Below are positions 50,276 through 58,407 of a stretch of 64,000 nt of DNA, in pieces. Source of the stretch: Peribacillus asahii (GTDB lineage Bacteria; Bacillota; Bacilli; Bacillales; DSM-1321); assembly GCF_004006295.1 (NCBI RefSeq), contig NZ_CP026095.1:3644001-3708000 (forward strand), in the 5' to 3' direction. A model generated the notes under the pieces. That model was not told the DNA's origin, ran no database searches, and was given only the letters and a program-made list of their open reading frames with translations. The translations under genes were made by a program, and so were the position numbers. Numbering within the stretch: position 1 is the first letter of the stretch; the number at the start of each line of letters is the position of its first letter.

Positions 50276-50893
50276 TTACCTAAGATGATCTTCGTGAATG
50301 TCCAGATTATCAAATAAATCATCTGCATCTAAAATCACTACGTCTGTCGGACCTCCATCACGTAAATTGTTATCAAGTGTCATCGTGCGGTAATATACCC
50401 CTGTATCTGTTGTTACATGAAGAGTTCGCCCTTTAACAAGCGGCTGTACTTGTTCGATAACAACATTCTTAATCGCTCTTGCTTGTGCATAATCATCAAG
50501 CAAAACCGTTACAAGTACATCCTTTTGCATCACAATTGCCCGAGTATCCTTCACATTTGGAATAGAATTGACCTGACGATTAATACGATCGACGAGATTA
50601 CCTTCATAAGAATTATAATATGAAGACTTCGCATGAAGTGGTTTACTCGCGTGACCATGATAATTACGGTCCCTTTCACTGTAGCTATCATTGCCATTGT
50701 GTAAACCATCTTCCGCATCATCTAACATCGGTATTTCATTATTTATATTTCGAACAAGCTGATCTTTTTCTGTTGACTGATAGCTCGTTCGGTTAAGGAA
50801 GTTTTCATTTTCTGTTGCTTGTTGGTTATTACAGCCGCTTAGTCCCACTACTACTGCTAGGCATAAGGGCCCTATCCATAATTTCTGTCGCAA
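50276..50893 (-). CDS. coxA: YhcN/YlaJ family sporulation lipoprotein, CoxA-like
   Basis: The 205-aa protein has a lipobox LSGC near residue 20 (LAVVVGLSGCNNQ), a low-complexity linker, and a C-terminal YhcN/YlaJ domain (VDRINRQVNSIPNVKDTRAIVMQKDVLVTVLL). In B. subtilis the cortex protein CoxA is encoded next to safA. TTG at 50893 follows AAAGGGGGG at six bases; the upstream TTG at 50899 is at zero spacing. The APH-like gene lies between it and safA here. Confidence 0.82.
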   Translation of the reverse strand: MRQKLWIGPLCLAVVVGLSGCNNQQATENENFLNRTSYQSTEKDQLVRNINNEIPMLDDAEDGLHNGNDSYSERDRNYHGHASKPLHAKSSYYNSYEGNLVDRINRQVNSIPNVKDTRAIVMQKDVLVTVLLDDYAQARAIKNVVIEQVQPLVKGRTLHVTTDTGVYYRTMTLDNNLRDGGPTDVVILDADDLFDNLDIHEDHLR

Positions 50894-50965
50894 TAACAAC
50901 CCCCCTTTGATTGCTCATTTATAGCATTAATAACAAGGGGGGATTTTACTCTGTTAGTTATTGCC

Positions 50966-51907
50966 CTATTTAGAAACGAGCTGTGCCAACTGCTTATTCA
51001 ACTCCATTCGTTTCTCAAAATCTTCAACGGTTATTTTCCACACATGATCTAAACGAAAACGTGTTTTAAATAAAAGGTTCCACTCACGAAAAATATCAGA
51101 CGGATAAGCAAGGGCATACAAAAAAGCTGGATTTTTTTTATATGCTGCAATTTGCCGATACTTCCAAACGTCCTTAGACGGGTTATCCAAATGAGGTAAA
51201 ATCCGATTCGCATATTGTAAATAATCTATCATACGTGGAGCTTTAGCAATTAAATCAAAATCAATTAAAGCCAGTGTCCCGTCTTCCTTACGGAGAAAAT
51301 TATGATGGGCACAGTCCCCATGAATAATCGTATTGGTTTCTTGATTTATCTCCTTTTGATAAGTCTCTAAGCCCTTTAAGGACCACTCTGCCCAAGCAAT
51401 CCATTCTTCCAAAATAGACTCTGGAATATGCTCGCGAATATATGACACATTTTGTCGGAATAAAGCTAAGCGATCTCTCCATTTATTTAATTGATTATAA
51501 ACGGGAAGTGATGGTAATGAAATCTGGTCAGCACTGTTATGAAATGCTTCTAACAGCTGCGCTCCTTCTTTTCGATTAGACTCATTAGCAAAATTAAATT
51601 TATTGGCACTTGGCGGCAAAAATTCAATAAAACTGTACCACATGCCATCTAGCTGAAATGGTTCTGGCTCACTGTACATACTATACGTACGGTCAAAACC
51701 CTTTTGTTTTAATAAAGAGGTCAATACTTGCTGACGATACCATTTCTCACGACTAGTAAAGCCCTTTAAAATAAGGGGAGGATGATTTTTAAAGGTAAGT
51801 AAATACACATCCCCTTGAAGTTGCTTCATTCTCTCCGGTCTGCTTTTTAACCCTTTAATTTTAGAAAAAAGGCGATTTTTAAAGCGATGATTTCGACTAA
51901 AAGTCAT
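50966..51907 (-). CDS. CotS/APH-family kinase-like protein coupled to safA
   Basis: The 313-aa protein belongs to the aminoglycoside phosphotransferase/choline kinase fold. It has the ATP Lys candidate (LILKGF, residue 48), the catalytic Brenner motif IIHGDCAHHNFL (Asp198, Asn203) and the metal motif ALIDFDL (Asp216). Spore coat proteins of the CotS type share this fold. I start it at ATG 51907 with GAGG nine bases upstream; this overlaps the safA stop by 11 bases, so translation is coupled. The longer frame to 52015 lies wholly inside safA and is not credible. Substrate unknown; a spore envelope role is inferred from context. Confidence 0.75.
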   Translation of the reverse strand: MTFSRNHRFKNRLFSKIKGLKSRPERMKQLQGDVYLLTFKNHPPLILKGFTSREKWYRQQVLTSLLKQKGFDRTYSMYSEPEPFQLDGMWYSFIEFLPPSANKFNFANESNRKEGAQLLEAFHNSADQISLPSLPVYNQLNKWRDRLALFRQNVSYIREHIPESILEEWIAWAEWSLKGLETYQKEINQETNTIIHGDCAHHNFLRKEDGTLALIDFDLIAKAPRMIDYLQYANRILPHLDNPSKDVWKYRQIAAYKKNPAFLYALAYPSDIFREWNLLFKTRFRLDHVWKITVEDFEKRMELNKQLAQLVSK

Positions 51908-54518
51908 TGCTTTCCTCAGTATACGTTGGCATACCAAATGTCTCAGGCGCACGAACCCCACCGAATTGATCTGGAATAAAAGGTCCTGGCTGACCGCCAA
52001 AGTGTCCTGGTACATTCATGCCCGGCTGTCCACCGAATGGAATGGTCGCATATGGATTATCTTGTTGTGGCAGATACGGATTCAAACCATGCTCCCCTGA
52101 ATAATCTTGTTGCTCTGCTGGATTCTCTCGTTGAGTATTTTTATATTGACCTGACATATGCTTTGGCTGAGCATACATATTTGGAAATGGCTGTTGATAA
52201 GACGGCTTTGTTTGGGTTCCCGCAAATGGTTGCTGGTACGACGGTGACGCTTGGGTACCTGGCTGTTGTTGATACGGTGGCTGTACTTGCGTTCCCGCAA
52301 ATGGTTGCTGGTACGATGGCTGTACTTGCGTTCCCGCAAATGGTTGCTGGTACGATGGCTGTGCTTGGGTTCCCGCAAATGGTTGCTGGTACGATGGCTG
52401 TGCTTGGGTTCCCGCAAATGGTTGCTGGTACGATGGCTGTGCTTGGGTTCCCGCAAATGGTTGCTGGTACGATGGCTGTGCTTGGGTTCCCGCAAATGGT
52501 TGCTGGTACGATGGCTGTACTTGCGTTCCCGCAAATGGTTGCTGGTACGATGGCTGTGCTTGGGTTCCCGCAAATGGTTGCTGGTACGATGGCTGTGCTT
52601 GGGTTCCCGCAAATGGTTGCTGGTACGATGGCTGTGCTTGGGTTCCCGCAAATGGTTGCTGGTACGACGGCGGCGCTTGGGTGCCTGGCTGTTGATACGA
52701 TGGCTTCATTTGGATTCCCGCAAATGACGGCTGAGACGGCGACTCTGCTTGTTCGCCTAGTTGTTGATACGATGGCTTCATTTGGATTCCCATAAATGAC
52801 GGCTGGGACGGCGACTCTGCTTGTTCGCCTGGTTGTTGATACGATGGCTTCATTTGGGTTCCCATAAATGACGGCTGGGACGGCGACTCTGCTTGTTCAC
52901 CTGGTTGCTGATACGATGGATTCATTTGGGTTCCCATAAATGACGGCTGGGACGGCGACTCTGCTTGTTCGCCTGGTTGCTGATACGATGGCTTCATTTG
53001 GGTTCCCATAAATGACGGCTGGGACGGCGACTCTGCTTGTTCGCCTGGTTGTTGATACGATGGATTCATTTGGATTCCCATAAATGACGGCTGGGACGGC
53101 GACTCTGCTTGCTCACCTGGCTGTTGATACGATGGATTCATTTGGATTCCCATAAATGACGGCTGGGACGGCGACTCTGCTTGCTCACCTGGCTGTTGAT
53201 ACGATGGCTGCGTTTGTGCACTCGCAAATGGTGGTTGATACGGTGTGCCTGGAAGCGGTTGTTGATACGGCGAATAATTTTGCGGCTGTTGATAGGGTGC
53301 GTTAGAAAAATTTGGTTGGGTATAAACCGCTTGCGGATATGGGTTTTTCCCTTTATCCGGCCCATATGTTCCTATAGAGCCTTTACTACATCCACAATCC
53401 TCTGATTCTTCTTGGTAAGTAGGCTGTACTTGAGTTCCCGCAAGTGGTGGTTGATACGGTGTGCCTGGAAATGGTTGTTGATACTGCGAATAATTTTGCG
53501 GCTGTTGATAGGATGCATTAGAAAAATTCGGTTGGGTATAAACCGCTTGCGGATATGGGTTTTTCCCTTTATCCGGCCCATATATTCCTATAGAGCCTTT
53601 ACTACATCCACAATCCTCTGATTCTTCTTGGTAAGTAGGCTGTACGTACGGCTGTGCTAGAGATGCTGAAGGCTGCATGTTCATTGATTCATATCCATCA
53701 TATTGCTGTGCGGGCTGCTGCGGTAATCCTCCTGAATATGGATTAAATGTCGGTGTCTGCATCATGCCTGGCATACTCGCACCAGCCACATAGTGAGCAT
53801 TCACCGGAGCTTCCATAGCGAATTCCCCCAAAACATCTGGACTTTCTTCATAGACTTGTGGGTTCATTTGTCCCCCTTCACATTGCCCATACATCCATTG
53901 CTGCGGGATTGGCGGTGGAGGCGGATAACAAAATCCTGTTCCTGGCAAAATTGGTGTCACCGGAATACATGTCTCAATAGGCTGCTGTACCATCGCTTCA
54001 ATCTGAACGGGTGGAGCTTGCGGAATTTCTGGGGGCTTCGGTACTTCAGGAACTTTTACTTCTTCCTTCGCCTCAGGTAGAGGTGTAACCTGCATCTCCT
54101 TCATGCTTAACGTATAATTATTCGCCATATCCGCCTGTGGGATGACCGGTTCAGGAATAGGTACCTCTTTTTGAACAACGACTGGTTGTTCTTTCTCAAC
54201 CGGCTTTGGCTGCATAATAGGCTGTTCCTCTGCCATTGGCTTTAACTGCATAATAGGTTGTTCTTCCTCTTTAGAAACTTGTGGTGGAGTGGAAGGAATC
54301 TGCGCTTCCTTTATTCCTTTATGAACAATTTTGCTCGGCTTGACCGCCTCTTTCTTCACGTTGCCAGCTGAACCTGGTATTTTTAGTTTCATACCCGGCA
54401 TTAATAAATCCGGGTTGCTTAACTGTGTGTTTAATTTTTTTAATTCTTCGAAACTGACGCCATACTTTTTAGCCAGCTTCCAAAGCGTGTCGCCTTTTTG
54501 GACTATATGAATTTTCAC
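51897..54518 (-). CDS. safA: Spore morphogenetic protein SafA, LysM plus expanded tandem repeats
   Basis: The 873-aa protein starts VKIHIVQKGDTLWKLAKKYG: a LysM domain (residues 3-48) that binds cortex peptidoglycan and targets SafA to the forespore. A Pro/Glu-rich linker follows (50-190), then (i) two 72-aa repeats with EDCGCSKG, (ii) seven 24-aa repeats PSYQQPGEQAESPSQPSFMG.QM., and (iii) ten adjacent 13-aa repeats PSYQQPFAGTQ.Q plus one more. B. subtilis SafA is 387 aa, so this is over twice as long. Gln and Tyr richness suits coat cross-linking (SafA is a known Tgl substrate). GTG at 54518 follows GGAGGG. Confidence 0.9.
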   Translation of the reverse strand: MKIHIVQKGDTLWKLAKKYGVSFEELKKLNTQLSNPDLLMPGMKLKIPGSAGNVKKEAVKPSKIVHKGIKEAQIPSTPPQVSKEEEQPIMQLKPMAEEQPIMQPKPVEKEQPVVVQKEVPIPEPVIPQADMANNYTLSMKEMQVTPLPEAKEEVKVPEVPKPPEIPQAPPVQIEAMVQQPIETCIPVTPILPGTGFCYPPPPPIPQQWMYGQCEGGQMNPQVYEESPDVLGEFAMEAPVNAHYVAGASMPGMMQTPTFNPYSGGLPQQPAQQYDGYESMNMQPSASLAQPYVQPTYQEESEDCGCSKGSIGIYGPDKGKNPYPQAVYTQPNFSNASYQQPQNYSQYQQPFPGTPYQPPLAGTQVQPTYQEESEDCGCSKGSIGTYGPDKGKNPYPQAVYTQPNFSNAPYQQPQNYSPYQQPLPGTPYQPPFASAQTQPSYQQPGEQAESPSQPSFMGIQMNPSYQQPGEQAESPSQPSFMGIQMNPSYQQPGEQAESPSQPSFMGTQMKPSYQQPGEQAESPSQPSFMGTQMNPSYQQPGEQAESPSQPSFMGTQMKPSYQQPGEQAESPSQPSFMGIQMKPSYQQLGEQAESPSQPSFAGIQMKPSYQQPGTQAPPSYQQPFAGTQAQPSYQQPFAGTQAQPSYQQPFAGTQAQPSYQQPFAGTQVQPSYQQPFAGTQAQPSYQQPFAGTQAQPSYQQPFAGTQAQPSYQQPFAGTQAQPSYQQPFAGTQVQPSYQQPFAGTQVQPPYQQQPGTQASPSYQQPFAGTQTKPSYQQPFPNMYAQPKHMSGQYKNTQRENPAEQQDYSGEHGLNPYLPQQDNPYATIPFGGQPGMNVPGHFGGQPGPFIPDQFGGVRAPETFGMPTYTEESNDF
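52200..52672. repeat. 39-bp tandem repeats inside safA
   Basis: About ten consecutive near-identical 39-bp units (from about 52283 to 52672) encode PSYQQPFAGTQAQ or ...VQ, with one diverged copy further towards the safA 3' end. Between units the differences are single bases (Q-A-Q versus Q-V-Q), so copy number is likely to vary by slippage or recombination. Confidence 0.92.
52696..53199. repeat. 72-bp tandem repeats inside safA
   Basis: Seven consecutive 72-bp units (504 bp) encode 24 residues each, ending GIQMN, GTQMK or similar. The last unit next to the 39-bp array has a QLGEQ and SFAGI change. Confidence 0.9.
53212..53645. repeat. Two 216-bp repeats inside safA
   Basis: Two units of 216 bp (72 aa) containing a Cys-rich EDCGCSKGSIG motif and GPDKGKNPYPQAVYTQPNF. 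They differ in a few codons (IGI versus IGT; NASYQQ versus NAPYQQ). Confidence 0.88.
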
Positions 54519-54689
54519 GCTGCAATCCCTCCTGTGCATATGTCCATATATACTATGAAGCGATTATTAAATTGATAATATTTCATCATCAAAACTTATG
54601 CCAGAAAGAAAGACTTTATGAAAAATTTATATACATTTCACTTTTCACCTTCGAAGTTCAAACCAAGGGAACATATACGAAACAGTAAA
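54519..54689. other. safA upstream region
   Basis: About 170 bp between safA and the nadA terminator. It must contain the safA promoter (sigma-E controlled in B. subtilis). On the minus strand I see AT-rich sequence (GATGAAATATTATCAATTTAATAATCG) but no site I would call. Confidence 0.3.
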
Positions 54690-54718
54690 AAGACCTGAAT
54701 CATGTTCCATTCAGGTCT
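54690..54718 (-). terminator. Terminator of the nadBCA operon
   Basis: AAGACCTGAA and TTCAGGTCTT around a 9-base loop, then TTTTTACTG on the minus strand, ten bases after the nadA stop. Confidence 0.88.
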
Positions 54719-54727
54719 TCTTCATGA

Positions 54728-55831
54728 TCATTTATATTGTAACATTCGATTTAATGCAAGAATGGCATCATCGGCAATATTTTTTTCTACCTTAATTGGA
54801 TTAATCACTTGCCCTTTACTAATCGATTCAAGAGACCATAGTAAGTGCGGCAAATCAATTCGATTCATCGTCAAGCATGGACACATATTCGGATTCAAAG
54901 AGATAATATTCTTATCCGGATGCTTAGCCATCAATCGTTTAACAAGATTCATTTCCGTTCCAATTGCCCATGAGCTGCCCGGTTCCGCCTGTTCAATAGC
55001 GTTAATAATATAAGAAGTTGAGCCATTATCATCCGCCATTGCCACTACTTCACGGCGACATTCGGGATGAACAATAATTCTCATATCTGGTTGCGTTTTA
55101 CGCAGTTCTTCAATATTAGCAGTTGTAAAGTTTTCATGAACAGAGCAGTGGCCTTTCCAAAGCAATACTTTAATGTTCTCGATATTTCCTTCATAAATTA
55201 ATTCATCTTTATGCGGATCCCATACAGCCATCTGATCTAAAGGAATTCCTAAATCATAAGCCGTATTTCTCCCTAAATGTTGGTCAGGTAAAAATAAAAT
55301 CCGTTCCTTCTGGGATAGAGCCCAAGATACCATTTCCTTCGCGTTTGAAGAGGTAACGGTTGCTCCTCCATTTTTACCCACAAACGCTTTAATCGCTGCT
55401 GTTGAGTTTACATATGTTAAAGGAAGAATTGTATCACCAAACAACTGTTGCAGTTTTACCCAAGCTCGATCTGTTTGATGAATATCCGCCATATCCGCCA
55501 TCGAACAGCCTGCACGCATATCCGGTAAGATAACTGTTTGTGCTTCCGTCGTTAAAATATCCGCTGTTTCTGCCATAAAATGTACACCACAGAAGACAAT
55601 AAATTCAGCCTCTCGATTCGCCGCAGAAATTTGAGCAAGCTGCAGGGAATCACCCGTAGCATCAGAAAACTGAATCACTTCTTCACGTTGATAGTGATGC
55701 CCTGGAATAAACAAACGGGATCCGAGCTGTTTTTTTATCTCCCAAACACGCGCTTCCATTTCTTCTGTTGTCATCGTTTTATATACTTCCGGTAAAGCTG
55801 TTGCGACTAACGCTTGTTCTAATAAACTCAT
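54728..55831 (-). CDS. nadA: Quinolinate synthase NadA
   Basis: This 367-aa Bacillus-type NadA condenses iminoaspartate with dihydroxyacetone phosphate to quinolinate. Likely [4Fe-4S] ligands are Cys in [10 protein letters not shown] (about residue 110), Cys in [10 protein letters not shown] (about 230) and Cys in NMCPCLTMN (about 320). The start shares a TAATG with the nadC stop. The NifS protein encoded divergently is the likely source of its cluster sulfur. Confidence 0.97.
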   Translation of the reverse strand: MSLLEQALVATALPEVYKTMTTEEMEARVWEIKKQLGSRLFIPGHHYQREEVIQFSDATGDSLQLAQISAANREAEFIVFCGVHFMAETADILTTEAQTVILPDMRAGCSMADMADIHQTDRAWVKLQQLFGDTILPLTYVNSTAAIKAFVGKNGGATVTSSNAKEMVSWALSQKERILFLPDQHLGRNTAYDLGIPLDQMAVWDPHKDELIYEGNIENIKVLLWKGHCSVHENFTTANIEELRKTQPDMRIIVHPECRREVVAMADDNGSTSYIINAIEQAEPGSSWAIGTEMNLVKRLMAKHPDKNIISLNPNMCPCLTMNRIDLPHLLWSLESISKGQVINPIKVEKNIADDAILALNRMLQYK

Positions 55832-56679
55832 TAATACACACCCTCCCGTTCTCTTACCTTGGCACTAATATCAAGCGCACGTACACTATGCGTTAAGCAT
55901 CCTAACGAAATCATATCTGCTCCACAATCTCGGTACAAAACTAAATTCTCTAACGTAATTCCTCCCGATACTTCTGTCACAATATGAGGCGGAACTAATT
56001 GAACAAGTTGTTTAATTTCCTCTGGTGTTCGATTATCAAACATAATAATATCAGCAGCAGCCTGGACTGCTTCAATCACTTGCTCTTTTGACTCTGTTTC
56101 GACTTCAATTTTAACTGTATGACCGAGCTTCGCTTTAACGATCTCAACAGCCTTTGTAATCGAACCTGCAAAGGAAATATGATTATCTTTAATCATAACC
56201 GCATCATACAAGCCATAGCGATGATTGAAAGCCCCGCCAGATTGAACGGCATACTTCTCTAACATACGTAGACCCGGTGTTGTCTTTCTTGTATCACAGG
56301 GCTTCGTCTTCGTTCCGGCTAATATTTGCACTGCTTTATTAGCTTCTGTCGCAATGGCCGACATTCGTTGGACTAAATTCAGCACCACTCGCTCTCCCTT
56401 TAAAAGAGCGGCCATACTCCCCGTCATTTGCGCAAGCTTTTGACCAACTTCAAACGATTCACCATCTCTTACAAACAACTCAATTTCAATGGTTGAATCT
56501 AACATCGTAAAGCCTGTTTTAATGACGTCTCCTCCTGAGAAAATACCAGCTTCTTTTGCCAAAAATGTTAACGTACCTTGTGATTCAACTGGAAATAAAG
56601 TGTCGCTCGTCACATCGCGTTCGCCGATATCCTCAATAAAGAATTGCTCTAATAATTGCCTAAGCTTTAATAAATTCAT
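55831..56679 (-). CDS. nadC: Nicotinate-nucleotide pyrophosphorylase NadC (carboxylating)
   Basis: This 282-aa enzyme turns quinolinate and PRPP into nicotinate mononucleotide. Motifs: [14 protein letters not shown] near residue 17, [16 protein letters not shown] near 96, [18 protein letters not shown] near 128, and MIKDNHI near 165. ATG at 56679 lies inside the nadB end (20-base overlap), with AAAGGA upstream. Confidence 0.96.
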   Translation of the reverse strand: MNLLKLRQLLEQFFIEDIGERDVTSDTLFPVESQGTLTFLAKEAGIFSGGDVIKTGFTMLDSTIEIELFVRDGESFEVGQKLAQMTGSMAALLKGERVVLNLVQRMSAIATEANKAVQILAGTKTKPCDTRKTTPGLRMLEKYAVQSGGAFNHRYGLYDAVMIKDNHISFAGSITKAVEIVKAKLGHTVKIEVETESKEQVIEAVQAAADIIMFDNRTPEEIKQLVQLVPPHIVTEVSGGITLENLVLYRDCGADMISLGCLTHSVRALDISAKVREREGVY

Positions 56680-58246
56680 ATACAACGCTTCCTTTCAAAC
56701 GTTTCATCACTTCATGACGATCTAATATTATGGAAGTATCCAGCCAAACCGCATCATTTTCCATTGGATAATCACTTCGGAAATGACCACCCCTGCTTTC
56801 TTGCCTTGCTAATGCCGATTCAGCAATCAACCATGAGACAATAATCGCATTCACTTTTGCTAACTGCTGGATCGAAACATCCTCACATGCTAGCTCGAGC
56901 AAACAATCAATCTGAAATGATTCCAACCAGGCTTTTAAGCGGCCAAGATCCTTCGTATTCCGAACAATACCCGCATAATGCATAAGATGCTTTTGAATAT
57001 CCTCTAATTCAGGCAACATAATTAAAACATGACTGGTCTCTTTTAACGTTTTCTTTTCTTGAGGTAATACTCTTTCAGGAGCTTGCTGCAAATAGCGACC
57101 GAGAGTGCTCCCAAAAACTAACCCCTCTAATAGTGAATTGCTAGCAAGACGATTGGCACCATGAACACCTGTACAAGCGACTTCTCCAACAGCATATAAA
57201 CCTTCGACAGAAGTTCGCCCTTTCCCATCCGTTTCAATTCCTCCCATTAAAAAATGATTGCCGGGAGCTACAGGAATTTTTCCTTCTTCAAGATGGATTC
57301 CATTTTTTAAGCAAAGGGCAGCAACTGTTGGAAAACGCTCGCTAAAATTAGAAATCATCGAAATATCTAAATACACGTTTTCTCCACGTTCAATATAGGA
57401 GTAAATCGTTTGCGCGACAATATGACGTGGCGCTAAATCTGCTAAAGCATGAACATCCTTCATAATCGCTTTTCCTGATGCTGTTACAAGCTTTGCTCCT
57501 TCACCACGAACGGCTTCAGATACAAGTCCTTGTGTTTTGCCGTTACAATATAATAAAGTCGGATGAAATTGAATAAACTCCATATCACGAATACGCGCTC
57601 CCGCTTTAAGAGCTAGAGCAATTCCGTCTCCAGATACGGTGTTGGCATTAGACGTGAACTGAAATAATGAACCACATCCGCCAGTTGCTAACACAATATG
57701 TTCACCATACATCGTTTGAAGCTGGCCTTCAGGATCCACTATCTTAACACCAATACAGGAAGCATCATCCCCCATTATGAGCTCAACGACTGCTGCATCT
57801 TCCATCACTTCCACCTTTGAAAGAGCCAACTCTCTAAGCAAATGCTCGATGATGTATTTTCCAGTTGCATCACCATGACTATGAAGAATTCTACGCTCAC
57901 TATGAGCCCCTTCCATCCCGAGCATAAGATGTCCTTCTGGATTACGATCAAATTCCATCCCAGATGCTATTAGTTCTGAAATGGCAACAGGAGCTGTTTG
58001 CACTAATGCTTCTACCGCTTTTACATTGTTATAATAACGGCCTGCTTGAATCGTATCTTCTCTATGGGAAATCGGTGTATCCTCTTTAGACATAGCAACG
58101 GCAATTCCACCTTGTGCTAAATACGAGTTGCTATGACGAAGCTTAGATTTTGTGATAAGCATCACATGTTTGGTTGTACTCGCTTCTATTGCCGTTTTTA
58201 ATGCTGAAATTCCACTGCCGACGATAATGACTTCCATATTATTCAT
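56660..58246 (-). CDS. nadB: L-aspartate oxidase NadB
   Basis: This 528-aa flavoprotein makes iminoaspartate from aspartate. The FAD-binding EVIIVGSGISALKTAIEAS at the N-terminus, SYLAQGGIAVA near residue 40, EAVRGEGAKL and AVGEVACTGVHGANRLASNSLLEGLVFG near 345-375 are intact; the C-terminal domain has the succinate dehydrogenase-like RQESRGGHFRSDYP. ATG at 58246 follows AAGGAGCGG. First gene of the operon, with the NiaR-type palindrome 25 bases upstream. Confidence 0.96.
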   Translation of the reverse strand: MNNMEVIIVGSGISALKTAIEASTTKHVMLITKSKLRHSNSYLAQGGIAVAMSKEDTPISHREDTIQAGRYYNNVKAVEALVQTAPVAISELIASGMEFDRNPEGHLMLGMEGAHSERRILHSHGDATGKYIIEHLLRELALSKVEVMEDAAVVELIMGDDASCIGVKIVDPEGQLQTMYGEHIVLATGGCGSLFQFTSNANTVSGDGIALALKAGARIRDMEFIQFHPTLLYCNGKTQGLVSEAVRGEGAKLVTASGKAIMKDVHALADLAPRHIVAQTIYSYIERGENVYLDISMISNFSERFPTVAALCLKNGIHLEEGKIPVAPGNHFLMGGIETDGKGRTSVEGLYAVGEVACTGVHGANRLASNSLLEGLVFGSTLGRYLQQAPERVLPQEKKTLKETSHVLIMLPELEDIQKHLMHYAGIVRNTKDLGRLKAWLESFQIDCLLELACEDVSIQQLAKVNAIIVSWLIAESALARQESRGGHFRSDYPMENDAVWLDTSIILDRHEVMKRLKGSVVYEFIKA

Positions 58247-58270
58247 TTTTACCGCTCCTTGATTTAACAA

Positions 58271-58282
58271 GTGTCTTGACAC
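58271..58282. promoter_or_regulatory. NiaR-type operator between nadB and nifS
   Basis: The palindrome GTGTC-TT-GACAC lies between the divergent nadBCA and nifS-niaR units, just downstream of the predicted nadB -10 box. It would let NiaR repress both with nicotinate as co-repressor. The palindrome is seen; assignment to NiaR rests on location and on the known regulation of these genes in Bacillus. Confidence 0.65.
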
Positions 58283-58288
58283 ATATAT

Positions 58289-58313
58289 TTACACATTATT
58301 AAACTATAATCAA
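58289..58313 (-). promoter_or_regulatory. Candidate nadB promoter
   Basis: On the minus strand TTGATT (rc 58308-58313), about 16 bp, then TAAATA (rc near 58286-58291), directly followed by the palindrome. On the plus strand TATAAT (58305-58310) could serve nifS, overlapping this -35. Both calls are by eye. Confidence 0.4.
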
Positions 58314-58407
58314 GAGTTTTTTAGAATAGACCTGTTAAATAACGGCATTAGGAAAGATAACCATTCTCTATAACCTAATCCTACACTATGAAGTGGATGT
58401 GACCATT

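Noticed and set aside
51908..52015. Longer N-terminus of the APH-like kinase
   Set aside because: The extra 36 codons lie entirely in the safA coding region, have no RBS, and add no conserved sequence.
52082..52651. 189-aa minus-strand ORF in another frame of safA
   Set aside because: Its composition is a frame-shifted copy of the repeat unit, with no RBS and no conserved domain.
52200..53640. Regular repeats resembling a CRISPR array
   Set aside because: The units are directly abutting, multiples of three, and encode a continuous protein with a LysM start; there are no unique spacers.
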